DNA from: Allium sativum
Lineage: Eukaryota > Streptophyta > Magnoliopsida > Asparagales > Amaryllidaceae
Length of the DNA: 64,000 nt
Assembly (NCBI GenBank): GCA_030737875.1
Contig: CM060910.1
Coordinates: 66,720,501-66,784,500, forward strand
Direction: 5' to 3'
The translations under genes and the position numbers were made by a program. The notes beneath the pieces were generated by a model. The model ran no database searches, was not told the origin of the DNA, and saw only the letters and a program-made list of their open reading frames with translations. Positions within the stretch are counted from its first letter, which is position 1; each line of letters opens with the position of its first letter. Shown piece after piece: positions 37,743 through 47,829 of the stretch.

Positions 37743-38290
37743 TGGAAACCCTAGATCAATTTGAGAGAGGGTAATAAAGCTTTAGAAATTTTGGACTTCT
37801 CCCAGAATATATTACTTCGTAATATATGAAGCGGGCCTTGGCCCATTTATGTAATTTACTTTTATTCCAGCCCGTTGTACACTATTATATATACAATGTC
37901 TCTATGCAATATTTGCAACAAGCTTAGGTACTGTTTGATTTGAAATATATTTTGTGTTTTGAGTTTTCAATATTAATAACAAAGCATAAGAAAAGTCAAG
38001 AGAGACGAAGGGAGCGAAAGGGTGATGGAGGGGACCACGTAAAGAAGAGAGGAACGACAGAATGATAGATTATCCCTCTTTCTTGCGTTATTTCCCAAAA
38101 TAAGGAAAACAAATAAATGTTGTTTTCTATTTTGTGTGTTAACTTTGTTTTCTAAAACGTCTGTTTTTGATGTTATACATAATCATTCGCATTTTTCCAT
38201 GAGCGAAAACTAAAAATAAAAAGTGTAAACCAAACACCACCTTAGATTGTAGTACAAAATACGTTTTCACTTTCACGTTTTCTTTAACAC
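37743..38290 (+). repeat. copia 3' LTR carrying a MITE
   Basis: It aligns with the 5' LTR in two parts, before 37926 and after 38244. Without the 315-bp MITE and its duplication it is about 230 bp, the size of the 5' LTR. Confidence 0.75.
37927..38241. mobile_element. Tourist-like MITE, copy 2 (315 bp)
   Basis: The 3-bp duplication tta (37924-37926 and 38242-38244) flanks inverted ends ggtactgtttgattt and ggtggtgtttggttt. The internal sequence matches 29606-29923 (ggaggggacca, ttttgtgtgttaac). The empty site can be read from the copia 5' LTR near 6011, where the LTR runs on without it. TTA and the TIR indicate PIF/Harbinger. Confidence 0.85.
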
Positions 38291-38829
38291 AATTATTAAA
38301 TGAAAATAAAGGAAAGAAATAAAATGTAGTAAGCATATGATCTTTAATTTGGAACTTTTTGGAACTTTATAACGTCCGGTATACATTTGATTGTCAATTC
38401 AAATTTCAAGTTCTAAATTTCAATTGTATTCTTTCAATTTAATGCTTAGACAGATATACTTTATTATGATATTTGTTAAGTTTGTCTACAAGGGAACTTG
38501 GTGATATATCAAAAAATTTAGTGACACTATTTTTTCTTCCTTTTGAAGAAATCTATTAAATAATAGTAAAGCAGAATCATTTAAAACCCTTTCCTTAATT
38601 CGAGGAGTTTTTTCACTTCTCCTTGATTCTTGAAGTTCTCTCTCTTCTCCTAGGTTCTCTAGAGAATTTTTTTTAAATAATAACAAAGCTGATCTGTTTT
38701 TAAATTAATTTATCATTTTTCTCTTTCGGTTTCCATCCGCCATTCGTTGTTAAACATAATGTCTTCCCAGATCTATTTTTCACCCAAACACCGTTTACTC
38801 CTCTCCCGTCCAACCCTAATTTCCCTTTC
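38291..38829. other. AT-rich spacer
   Basis: No gene recognised. A small minus-strand open frame at 38486-38686 has low-complexity content and no known domain. Confidence 0.3.
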
Positions 38830-39071
38830 ACACTTGGTAGAAGAAGAAAAAACGATTTCCTCCCTTATTCACTAGCGACGATGACTGCCGATTATCCACA
38901 TCTCGATTTTGATTCGACATCCATCGCTCATCGTTCGCAGCTACGTATCTGTTCGCCTTCATCAACTACACCTGCTACGCGATAATCCATATGTTCACTT
39001 AGTTTCATCATCTATGCAGCCTGTTGTCGATTAACAAGCTACCCAGGAAGCATATCTGAGGCTTCAATCAC
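38830..39071 (+). other. first-exon-like segment with a 34-codon ORF
   Basis: This stretch is richer in GC than its surroundings. It holds an ATG at 38881 opening 34 codons (MTADYPHLDFDSTS...) to a stop at 38985. It ends near 39071 in a cacag|gtaatt donor-like site. It may be the start of the exon series at 42179, 54476 and 54932. There is no domain match, so a non-coding transcript is as likely as a gene. Confidence 0.25.
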
Positions 39072-39218
39072 AGGTAATTGTTCGTTCATTTTTCAGTTTC
39101 TTAGATTTTGCACTGAAACTTCGGTTAGGCGTCGATTCATTTGTTCACTCGATTTCCTCAGCCTAGCGTTAATTAACTATGTTGTTTATGGACTGTCAGG
39201 GAAGAAAAAAGAAATAGG

Positions 39219-39262
<44 letters not shown>

Positions 39263-39446
39263 GAGCGTTCCGCTACACCTCTTATATTGCACGTGAACTC
39301 TCCCCCTTAATCTCCACCACCCATTTCCTCACTCATTCTCTCTCTTCCCACCAAGAAAGAATATTGAAGAGAATGAGTGGGGAAATGGGTGGTCGAGATT
39401 AAGGGGGAGAGTTCACGTGCAATATAAGAGGTGTAGCGGAACGTTC

Positions 39447-39499
<53 letters not shown>

Positions 39500-39500
39500 C
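39219..39500. mobile_element. foldback/MITE-like hairpin between TA repeats
   Basis: Arms at 39260-39342 and 39369-39449 are almost perfect inverted repeats (about 80 bp, a handful of mismatches) with a 26-nt loop. The left flank is (TA)n (39223-39259) and the right flank is (CT)n followed by (AT)n (39449-39496). This is the layout of MITEs that insert in TA microsatellites. A transcript through it would form a long hairpin. Confidence 0.75.
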
Positions 39501-40612
39501 CCAAAATGGCTCTGTTGTAAGCCTTCTGATTTGTAGTTAAATGATATTTGGATGTTGTAAGCCTTCTGATTTGGAGTTAAACAAGAATGTATCAAAATTG
39601 GATTATTAAAGACAAGGCAATTTCCTCGCTCTTCGTTGATATTTTCATAACCTTATGCTAAAGATAACCGTCTTGGATTCCTTACTTTGTCGGTACATTA
39701 CCAAATCCCAGTATGAAATTTGACATTGGATTTCATTTAATTTTTCTTTCTTGATTTATCTTTAGATTCCATTGTATCGATTTTGCAAAAAAATAATGGA
39801 ACAACCCCACTGTTTATGTTTTATCATGTATGGTGGGTGGTGCTTTTTTTAAATTTTTAAGCAAATTACAAACATGAATATTTATTTTCTACATTTTTTT
39901 GGTTAAGTTTGGATTAATGAAGTTTTAACTCTGCTTTAATTTTGTTATTATTAACTTTACCAATCAATTAATGCATGCATTAAAATCTAATAGAATATTT
40001 GCAGTATGAACTCCATAGTTTTCTTAATGATGATTTTTGTAATCAACATAATGATATATGTTTGAGATGAATTTTGAAAAGTATGCATATGATGATGACG
40101 ACAGCTATGACCGACATCATGGTAGTCTTCTGCTCGAAGATAAAAAGGAAATGTAGGAGAGGAGCAATAGCTGGTTAAATGCAGTAGCATACTAGTGAAT
40201 TAAATATGAGTAATAAGTGAGAATAGGATAAAAAAGAAAGTTAAACAGGGGATTGATGGATATAAAACCATCTTCTGTTTTGCCAATTTTCGCGACAGGT
40301 TCGATTTTATTATGAATACCATCATAGATGTATGAACGAGTTAAGATCCCCAATGACTTTTAAGCTTTTAACTTATATTATAATTCATTACATTTTTTTC
40401 TTTTTTCTTTGTGGTTAGATTTGCTTATACTTTGTTATTTACATAAAATAATGTTGTATAAAGCAATGCCTCCTCCTATGGTGCATCTTTTGATGGTTTG
40501 TTTAGCTGCCTAAATTCAAATCACCAACTCCTTATGCTCCTGATGTTTCACATTTTTAACTATATATGTGCCTGACTATATATGTGAATATGTATGCATG
40601 TACGTGTACAAT

Positions 40613-41013
40613 CAGGGCCGGTCCTGGCCTAGTGCGAGACGTGCGACCGCACAGGGCCCATTAGGTCAGGAGGCCCAAAAAAAAAACTATATTACATTTA
40701 CTAGAGTTGCTTTTTCTTGTCAAGATGCGTGTACTTGATAGTAATTTATCTATGCAAAAGTAGATATGATTGTATGCTTTGTTGACATCAATCAATATAT
40801 TAAAAAGAAGGTGTGGCTTGTGTGGACCTCTAGTTGACAGATTGAAAATGTGGGTAAAAACTTTATGAATTTGCTGAAACACGCAATTTTCTCAATAGAG
40901 ATGCACAGTAGTAAACGCACATTTTCACTTAAGTTCAATTTCATTAAAAAAAAATTTAAGGACCCAAAATTTTGGGTCCGCACTAGGCCCATAAATACTC
41001 AGGGCCGGCCCTG
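40613..41013. mobile_element. hAT MITE, 401 bp
   Basis: A perfect 8-bp duplication tgtacaat (40605-40612 and 41014-41021) flanks inverted ends cagggccggtcctg and cagggccggccctg. Further inside, cctagtgcg is mirrored by cgcactagg. No transposase. The ccggccctg terminus is common in plant hAT elements. Confidence 0.9.
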
Positions 41014-41021
41014 TGTACAAT

Positions 41022-42178
41022 CATATGTATTATTATGTATATGTATATACTTTTGTACGCATGGTCATAGTACATGCATATCCACACATGATTACAAGAG
41101 AAAATCATGTTTGGTGTCCACAGTAATTAATTGTGAACTTCCATAAAATGGCAGCATAGTTTGCAAGATTGGTGCTTGGATCAATGTGTAGAAGTTTTGT
41201 ATAATTCAAGATAAGTAGATAATAGATAAATTTTCATTATTATTTAAACAGGTCCTGCAGCTATAGGATAAATTTTCAAATACTTATCTCATAACCTAAC
41301 TCTATAGAGTAATGACCTATGCTGGAGTATAAATTCAATTTTTCCTGTGACTACTTTGCTTTGTTCTTTATGACTACTAATCTATTATAGATTTTTTTTT
41401 TAGATTCATTTTTCATGATAATAGCTATAGTTACTGTCATCTTTTCATACATGAATGATAAAGACTGATGGTTTTGTGGATATGTTTAAATGGCGCCGTT
41501 GGACAGATATGCATGGATCATGAACAGATATATGTATTCATTCTTTTTCCACAAGAACTAAAGCTTTTTTACTTGATATGGCAATCCATGTTATTTAGTT
41601 TAGTTATCATTTCAAATAATGAATGCGGCTATCTGACACTTCAAAAGATACGCAATATTAGCGAAAGGAATATCTATGCATTTTTAGAACACATCTAGGA
41701 GCATTTGTCTATTTCCATTCACTCAATGCCAACTCCATCGTTTATTTTCAATTCTTCCCAGTTATCATCGCCAATCCCCATTTCTACACTCTTCTATGTC
41801 GCTTTCTTGCTCAATAGTATTTCTGGCATTTGGGTATATTTTATTATTCAGTTTTTTTCCTCTTTCTTTGTTCAATTTCTCCTTTTTAGGCTTGCTAGAA
41901 ATCTTTAGTCCTATTTCATTTTCTCACTTTCAAATTTTCTCATGAGTAGTAGTGCAAACTTTCACTTCTTTTTTGTTTGCTCTTATCTGAATGTAGCAGA
42001 TTTTATGCTTGCCACCCTTCTTTTTTATTGTTGGTCATTAGGCATTAAAGCTTCTTAATAGTTGTCTAACGTTATTTTTCTAATCTATATATAATTTGAT
42101 CCTTTTTAATAGTAGCAGTTTCTTAATAGTTAAAAATAAATTAGCATGTAATCTTTTTTTTTAATATAAATATTTCAG
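41022..42178. other. AT-rich spacer
   Basis: No gene recognised. Short open frames (for example 41468-41698 and 41705-41908) are hydrophobic, AT-driven and without known domains. Confidence 0.3.
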
Positions 42179-42337
42179 TGTTAGATCTTTTCTCATTTAA
42201 TTATATATTTCTGACTACTTCTTGGGAACTTCTTTTAAGGTTGGAAAATTCAAGCCCTATCTTTTACACGTTAACGCGATTAATGTGGTGGCAATCAACT
42301 AGAATTGATTTAGGCTATGGTCAAGAAGAAAAGTAAG
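42179..42337 (+). other. exon-like segment, copy 1 of a duplication
   Basis: Bounded by acceptor tatttcag and donor aag|gtatgaa. It contains gactacttcttgggaacttc, ggttggaaaattcaag, gtggcaatcaact and ttaggctatggtcaa. These blocks recur in the same order at 42401-42453 plus 54476-54570. It has no long open frame, so it is probably non-coding or pseudogenic. Confidence 0.35.
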
Positions 42338-42453
42338 GTATGAATCATTTTGTCCGCTAATTGATTTAAAGTAAAGTCTTTCCAGAAAAATATTTCAAAG
42401 TAAGATCCTTTTTCATACACTTATGTATTTCTAACTACTTCTTGGGAACTTCT

Positions 42454-43071
42454 TGTTAAATTTGGTGATACAAAATCATAAATTTATTGGAACAAATTTG
42501 CAAAGAATGGAAAGTAAATATTTTTATAATGGGAATGCATTGATTGCATTTGATGAGGTGGTAGAGAAATAAATGAAGGGATTAATTTCTTCCATCTATG
42601 CTAAAGAAACGGATTGATTTACTTCCTATGTTTGCACATTTATTGTTATGGTAATTTGTCTCCATTATATTATCACCATATGTTGGTAATTTAATTGATG
42701 ACTCACATAGATTTGCACTGGCTATATATTGAGGGGTAGACTTTAGTGTAAACCCATCTTGGCATGGAGCCAGTGATCCTCAATGGTGTCTCTTCTTGTT
42801 AAACCTGATTGAGGTTTGGATATGTAAACTCTTATTTTGTAATCTCTTGTAGTTCTCTCATGTGGAATAAAATCTCTCTCTGTTGGACTGGACGTACACT
42901 ATGATGATAGTGGAACCAGTATAAATATTGTGTCTCTTTGTTTCTCTGCTATATTTGTTTACTATTTTGTTGATGTAATAGAATAATAGCTATCAGATTA
43001 GATTGGTGTTCAATTGGAAAATCTAGATCCTATTTATTGTGCTTCCGCATATGCGCACAAAAATCATAACA
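42454..43071 (+). repeat. element D 5' LTR
   Basis: It aligns with 53865-54475. The main difference is a 7-bp size change near gtaatagaataatagc. Confidence 0.9.
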
Positions 43072-43074
43072 GAT

Positions 43075-43086
43075 TGGTATCGGAGC
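43075..43086 (+). promoter_or_regulatory. element D primer-binding site
   Basis: tggtatcggagc lies three bases after the 5' LTR, a tRNA-Met type site with one difference from the usual tggtatcagagc. Confidence 0.8.
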
Positions 43087-43298
43087 GAGGCGATTTGTTT
43101 TAAATTGTGCATCAATTATTTCTACAAAAGTTGGTAGATTCAGTGGTGATTATGCTATTACTATTTTGGAGAAAATGAGACTTCGGTGGAGGAGATTATG
43201 TTGAGAGAAAAGAGCGTTCCAATCTGGGAACTTTGACATGATATGGAGTTTACTGTGTTGAAGGGACTATTGGATTTGGGAAGTTTTGATCATGTTTC

Positions 43299-43415
43299 TG
43301 ACAGGGGTCTTCATGTTGATGATTCTCGAAGGATCCAAGATGATCAGGAAAGGAGCTGAGGTCAAGTGATAGACGGGTGTCAAGACAGAGATCATTGTGG
43401 TTTAGACAGGGGTCT
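43299..43415 (+). repeat. element D internal tandem repeat, about 105-bp unit
   Basis: acaggggtct starts at 43301 and again at 43406. The second unit continues beyond element C at 53314 (ggtcttcacgttgatgatg...). Element C is inserted inside the ggtct of this second unit. Confidence 0.75.
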
Positions 43416-45999
43416 TGTAACGACCCGCATTCTACGCACCATAGGATCGTAGGATATTTATTTCTGTTACATACGAAGTCGTATGGTCATGTAACTTTGG
43501 GAGACGACTATTGGGGTCATTTCCCATGTTCATGATTTTTCCCGATTTTTAAATGACCATTTTACCCCTAGTTGGCACTGTTTTGGCCATAACTTTTGAC
43601 TGGAAAGGAATTTTGACCTGAAACCACTTCCATTGGCTCCGGATGATGGTTTCTCTTTCCGTAGAGTGGTCACATTAGTCAAACGGACTCACTGTTTGGG
43701 AGATATGGCTGAAACAAGTTTCAGATGGTGAAAAACAGCTTAATTGGGTTTAACCGGGTGATTAGCAGCTAGGCTCAGAGGGGAATTTCGGGTATAGAGG
43801 TATAGGAGGACTGATTAGGGTTAGGTTATCACTTTCATTTCAGTTTTGAGCCGCCACAAACCATCTTGAGACCTTAGTAATGGCTTCCATCCTCTAAAAC
43901 CTCTCCAAAACACATTTTTAGTGAAGATTAAGCCTAAACTACATCAAAGCAAGGCCAAATAGCAACAAAGTAAGGTTGGAGCTGCTGCTATACATAGGAA
44001 TTCGACCCAAACAGAGAGTATTTCAGATTTGGTGTTTCATTTGTGGCCAAGGTGAGTGATTTGCATAGTTTTTGCACTAATTACGGTGATTTAGGGTAAT
44101 TAGTGAAGATTAGCGAATTTATATGTAAATAAATTCTGGAAAAATTCTTAAAATTCTAAAATAATGTTTTAAGGCTCTGTTAGAAATTTGGGTTAATTTC
44201 GATGTGTTTTGCTAATCGTATGCTTAAACATGATTAAGAGGGATTATAGGAAAATGTGAGGTTTTAGCCACTTTTGATCCATTTTGGTTCATTTGAATTG
44301 TTGTTAGGTGTTTGTGGTTGTTCTTACGTGTTGTTATGACTAATTGACATGAATTGTGATTGATTAGAATAGTTAGATTTGTCAAAAACGTCGTCGAACG
44401 GCGTAAACAAGTTGCTGGAAAAGTCGCAGAAAGTTGTGCAGGGCTTCGGATCGGATCGGATGGGGGGGCTCGGATCGGTATGTGAACTGGGCAAGAAACC
44501 CGACCCGAACCGGAGTTTGGCACATAGGAGGCTTGGCAAGAAGGAAGGCCGTTTGCTTAGAGTTGGAGTGGATAAGGGGATCGGATCGGAAGGATAATTG
44601 GAGGCCAGATCGGATCGACTTGGAGACGCAGGGCTCGGATCGGAAGTAAACGTTTGGGAGAACTAGCAGAAGGGAAGGCCACGCGGATCAGATGGCAAGG
44701 AGGGATCAGATCGGAATACGTGAAGAAATAAGGGAGCGGATCGGAGCACTGGAAGGAAGGACACCCGACCCGACCCGGAGGAGGACACCGACCCGACCTG
44801 AAGTGGAATACCCGACCCGAACCGAATGGAAAGATGACAAGGAAGGAGGACCAAACCGAACCAACGAGGGTAATGACCACCGAACCGAACCGTATTCTAG
44901 GGCTGCTACTGCACGACAACTCTTTTGAAGACCCACTCCAATTCGATCAAAACCCGAGATGCAAAGGAAGTCCAAATGATGAGCTTTGACTCAGGATCCA
45001 GCTGGGAACCAATGAGTGAGCTTCATGATTGAGCTTTGCTGCGGGACGCGTGCCAAGGAGTTATCGACGTCTATAGCTTTGAACCACTATGGTAGGAGGT
45101 ACGAAGGCGGATTCAGGGCCATTATGGCATCGGTAGAACCAAGGGCTACGACCAATGAAGTGGGTCATTGAAATGTTTGGTCATGACTCCAAGTGTTTGG
45201 CTTGGTCACAGCAGGGTTTCTACAAGTCGGGATTCGTCGTTACCTCAGTTTGTCTAGTGTTCCAAAGTGGTAGATATCGTACGCTTTACGCACTGAGTGA
45301 GAGATGTGAGGATGGTTGCTATGGATGATTTGTTTGCTATCATTGTGACATGCACACCCCACCCCCGTATTCTTACACTATTTATCATGGCACCTTGGAG
45401 TATCGTACGGTATGTGGTACTAACTCTTTGGTTGCAGGTCCAGGTTCAGGTATGGTTTAGTATACCTGTTATTACTCTATTTAGATGCTTATCGCTCATA
45501 CCAGGCTTTATGTCTGACCCAGAGTTTTATGTCTCCTCTTATTACTCTGGGTGCTCACACGAGCAGACTAGAGACAGGTTAGCTGGTGATGCACGGGTAG
45601 ATGATCCGGAGACGAGCAGGAGGCTTCCACGTAATATATATAGTATTCTCCCTGTGTTGTTGAAAATCACTGCTTGGGCATTGGTGGTGCATCTTCTACT
45701 TTAGTTTTCTTTTGTTAGAGACAGTAAATTTGGAAAGTTGTAATAAGCTGTATTTGGATTTCCGCTGCTCTGATGTTAACATTGATTATTAGTTATCAGC
45801 TTATGCACTGTCTCGTCTGTTTTATGTCAAGTATGTTATTATTATATTTTATCTCATGCGCTGTGAGACATTCTACAGGTTCCTCGTTTAGTTCATTCCC
45901 TTCTTCCTTTTCCTTCTGACGACCCGTTCCGTGCTAACTGGACATGTGTACAGCGCACTTTTGGAGTAGATGTCAGTTGGTGCGGGGCGGGCCGTCACT
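43416..45999 (+). repeat. element C 5' LTR
   Basis: It starts tgtaacgacccgc and ends ccgtcact; the 3' LTR ends ccgtcaca. The region 44440-44900 has many ggatcgg copies, then cccgaccc copies. Open frames inside (for example 45297-45704) recur in both LTRs and are not taken as genes. Confidence 0.95.
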
Positions 46000-46001
46000 C
46001 T

Positions 46002-46019
46002 TGGTATCAGAGCTCTAGG
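46002..46019 (+). promoter_or_regulatory. element C primer-binding site
   Basis: tggtatcagagctctagg follows the 5' LTR after a few bases and matches the tRNA-Met primer class. Confidence 0.9.
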
Positions 46020-46197
46020 TTGCGTAGTTAACCTAGGGAAGTTATCAGGGAGAGATAATATACGTATACGAGAGAGCGTATTTGTGATTACTTTGGTTTT
46101 TAAAAGCTATATATATACTATTACTAGTATAAGGATGAAGTCGTACTGCACTAGCACCACTATGGAGTCGTTAATCCTTTCCTTTTTTAGATTGACG

Positions 46198-47829
46198 ATG
46201 AGCCGAGATACTAGAGGTGCTGGTAGGGGAGCCAATAATGGGAATGCTGCTGACATGAGGACGATGTTTACTGACCTCATGAGAGAGATGCTTAGAGATG
46301 TACGGAGGGCAGCTCCCAATGGTGGAAATGATGGTGGTCCAATAGTGCAGGCGCCAAGAGTCGACTTCGCCAAGCTGAATAAGGATTATACTAGCCTTGG
46401 TGGGAAGCCGTTCCATGGAACGGAGTCGGCCACAGATGTTCAGGATTGGTTGGATAGTTGCGAACGTATCTTCGAGGATTTGGGTATCGAGGATGCAATG
46501 AAGAGAAGGCTAGCGTCCCGTCAGCTGCAAGGGCGGGCAATGAATTGGTGGAATGCTATAAAGGCAACTACTCCCGAAGATCAGGTTACTTGGGAGCAGT
46601 TTAAGGCTCGCTTTAGCGAGAAGTTCATTCCGGCTGCTCAGAAGTCAGTGCTGTTTAAGAAATTCTTGGAGCTCAAGCAGAATGGCAGAGCTGTCTCGGA
46701 GTATATTGCTGAATTTGACACTTTGTCAAAATATGGGTTATCTCTTATTGATACTGCCGAGAAAAAGAATGAGAAATTCATAACTGGTTTGGATCAGTAC
46801 TTGGGGGAAAGACTTATTAACCACATCGATGAGTCGTTTGAGTCGATTGTAGGGAAAGCATTGAGGTCAGAAAGTCTCTACCCTAAGCCGAAGACTGAGG
46901 TTGCGTCCGCAGGTGAGCCAAAGCCACAAGCAAGCGGTGAAGGCAAGGGTGGTTCCCAGAATAAGAGAAAGCAGAACCAGACTAAGGACGGCCAGAAGAA
47001 AAAGAATAAGCAAGATGTTGAGTGCTTCAGCTGTGGTAAGAAGAGCCATTATGCTAGTAATTGTCGGGCCAAGCCAGCGGATAGGAAGTGCTTCAATTGT
47101 GGCCAATTGGGACATCACAAGGACAAGTGTCCGCAACCCCCTAAAGAAAAGCAAATGGTGAAAGCCTACGCTCTTAATGCTATTCCTTCTTCGTCGAATG
47201 CCCCAACTGCGGCGGAGAAGGGAAAGAATGTCGTCATTCAAGGTATGCTTTCCGTTTATGATGTTCCTGTTAGAGTTTTGTTTGATACCGGAGCTTCCAG
47301 TTCTTTCATATCTAGTGACCTGGTAGATAGGTTGGGATTGGAGCCCGAGATTGTCGATAGACCTTTAGTAGTGACGAACCCGATTGGTGGTTCTACTAGC
47401 CTTAGCATGATTTGTCGTAACATGGTCTTATCGAGTCATGGATGCATGTTTGTTTGTGATTGTTTTGTTTTGGGTTTTACTGGGTTTGGCATTATTTTGG
47501 GAGTAGATTGGCTCCGAAGATACGGGGTGGTGGTAGACTGTGAGGGCTTTTTGGTGACAGCTAGAGCGGATGATGGGCGGAGGATAGTGTTTGGTGGTAT
47601 ACCCAGTGAGGGGGTATTGGCTAGTTTTCTAAACTCCCTTGACATTCCGCATAGTGAGTTGTCAGGTTTGCCCGTGGTTGGCCAGTATCCGGATGTTTTC
47701 GAAGAAGTGACCGGACTTCCACCACACCGAGAGATTGAGTTCCGTATTGATTTGGTAAAAGATGCCAGACCTATAGTGATGCCACTTCGTCGTATGGCAC
47801 CAAGGGAGCAGCGAGAGCTCGAGGTGTAA
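46198..47829 (+). CDS. element C gag-protease polyprotein part
   Basis: The start chosen is the ATG at 46198 (MSRDTRGAGRG), because the longer open frame upstream runs from the LTR and primer site; element A has a similar gag start. The gag capsid region includes DVQDWLDSCERIFEDLG, WWNAIKA and FDTLSKYGLSLI. Two intact CCHC zinc knuckles span 47023-47130 (CFSCGKKSHYASNC and CFNCGQLGHHKDKC). The protease motif LFDTGASSSFI has its catalytic aspartate at 47284-47286. The frame ends in TAA at 47827-47829 just as the reverse transcriptase begins, giving 543 codons. Gag would form the particle and bind element RNA; the protease would process the polyprotein. Confidence 0.9.
   Translation: MSRDTRGAGRGANNGNAADMRTMFTDLMREMLRDVRRAAPNGGNDGGPIVQAPRVDFAKLNKDYTSLGGKPFHGTESATDVQDWLDSCERIFEDLGIEDAMKRRLASRQLQGRAMNWWNAIKATTPEDQVTWEQFKARFSEKFIPAAQKSVLFKKFLELKQNGRAVSEYIAEFDTLSKYGLSLIDTAEKKNEKFITGLDQYLGERLINHIDESFESIVGKALRSESLYPKPKTEVASAGEPKPQASGEGKGGSQNKRKQNQTKDGQKKKNKQDVECFSCGKKSHYASNCRAKPADRKCFNCGQLGHHKDKCPQPPKEKQMVKAYALNAIPSSSNAPTAAEKGKNVVIQGMLSVYDVPVRVLFDTGASSSFISSDLVDRLGLEPEIVDRPLVVTNPIGGSTSLSMICRNMVLSSHGCMFVCDCFVLGFTGFGIILGVDWLRRYGVVVDCEGFLVTARADDGRRIVFGGIPSEGVLASFLNSLDIPHSELSGLPVVGQYPDVFEEVTGLPPHREIEFRIDLVKDARPIVMPLRRMAPREQRELEV

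Larger units (their letters stand above)
5828..38290 (+). mobile_element. decayed Ty1/copia element, host of nest 1
   Basis: Two matching LTRs lie at about 5828-6055 and 37743-38290. Between them, in the order expected for copia, are a tRNA-Met primer site, gag, protease, integrase, reverse transcriptase and RNase H remnants, all on the + strand. The original element would be about 5 kb; the rest is inserted DNA (gypsy A with its contents, an LTR-like block, and a MITE in the 3' LTR). Every coding segment has stops or frameshifts. Outer boundaries are approximate because the target-site duplication could not be found. Confidence 0.85.

Noticed and set aside
44557..44919. 120-codon minus-strand frame in the LTR, repeated at 51871-52233
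   Set aside because: It arises from the ggatcgg/cccgacc motif runs and is duplicated with the LTR.
45297..45704. 135-codon open frame, repeated at 52611-53018
   Set aside because: It lies in both LTRs of element C, so its repetition reflects LTR duplication. No domain was recognised.
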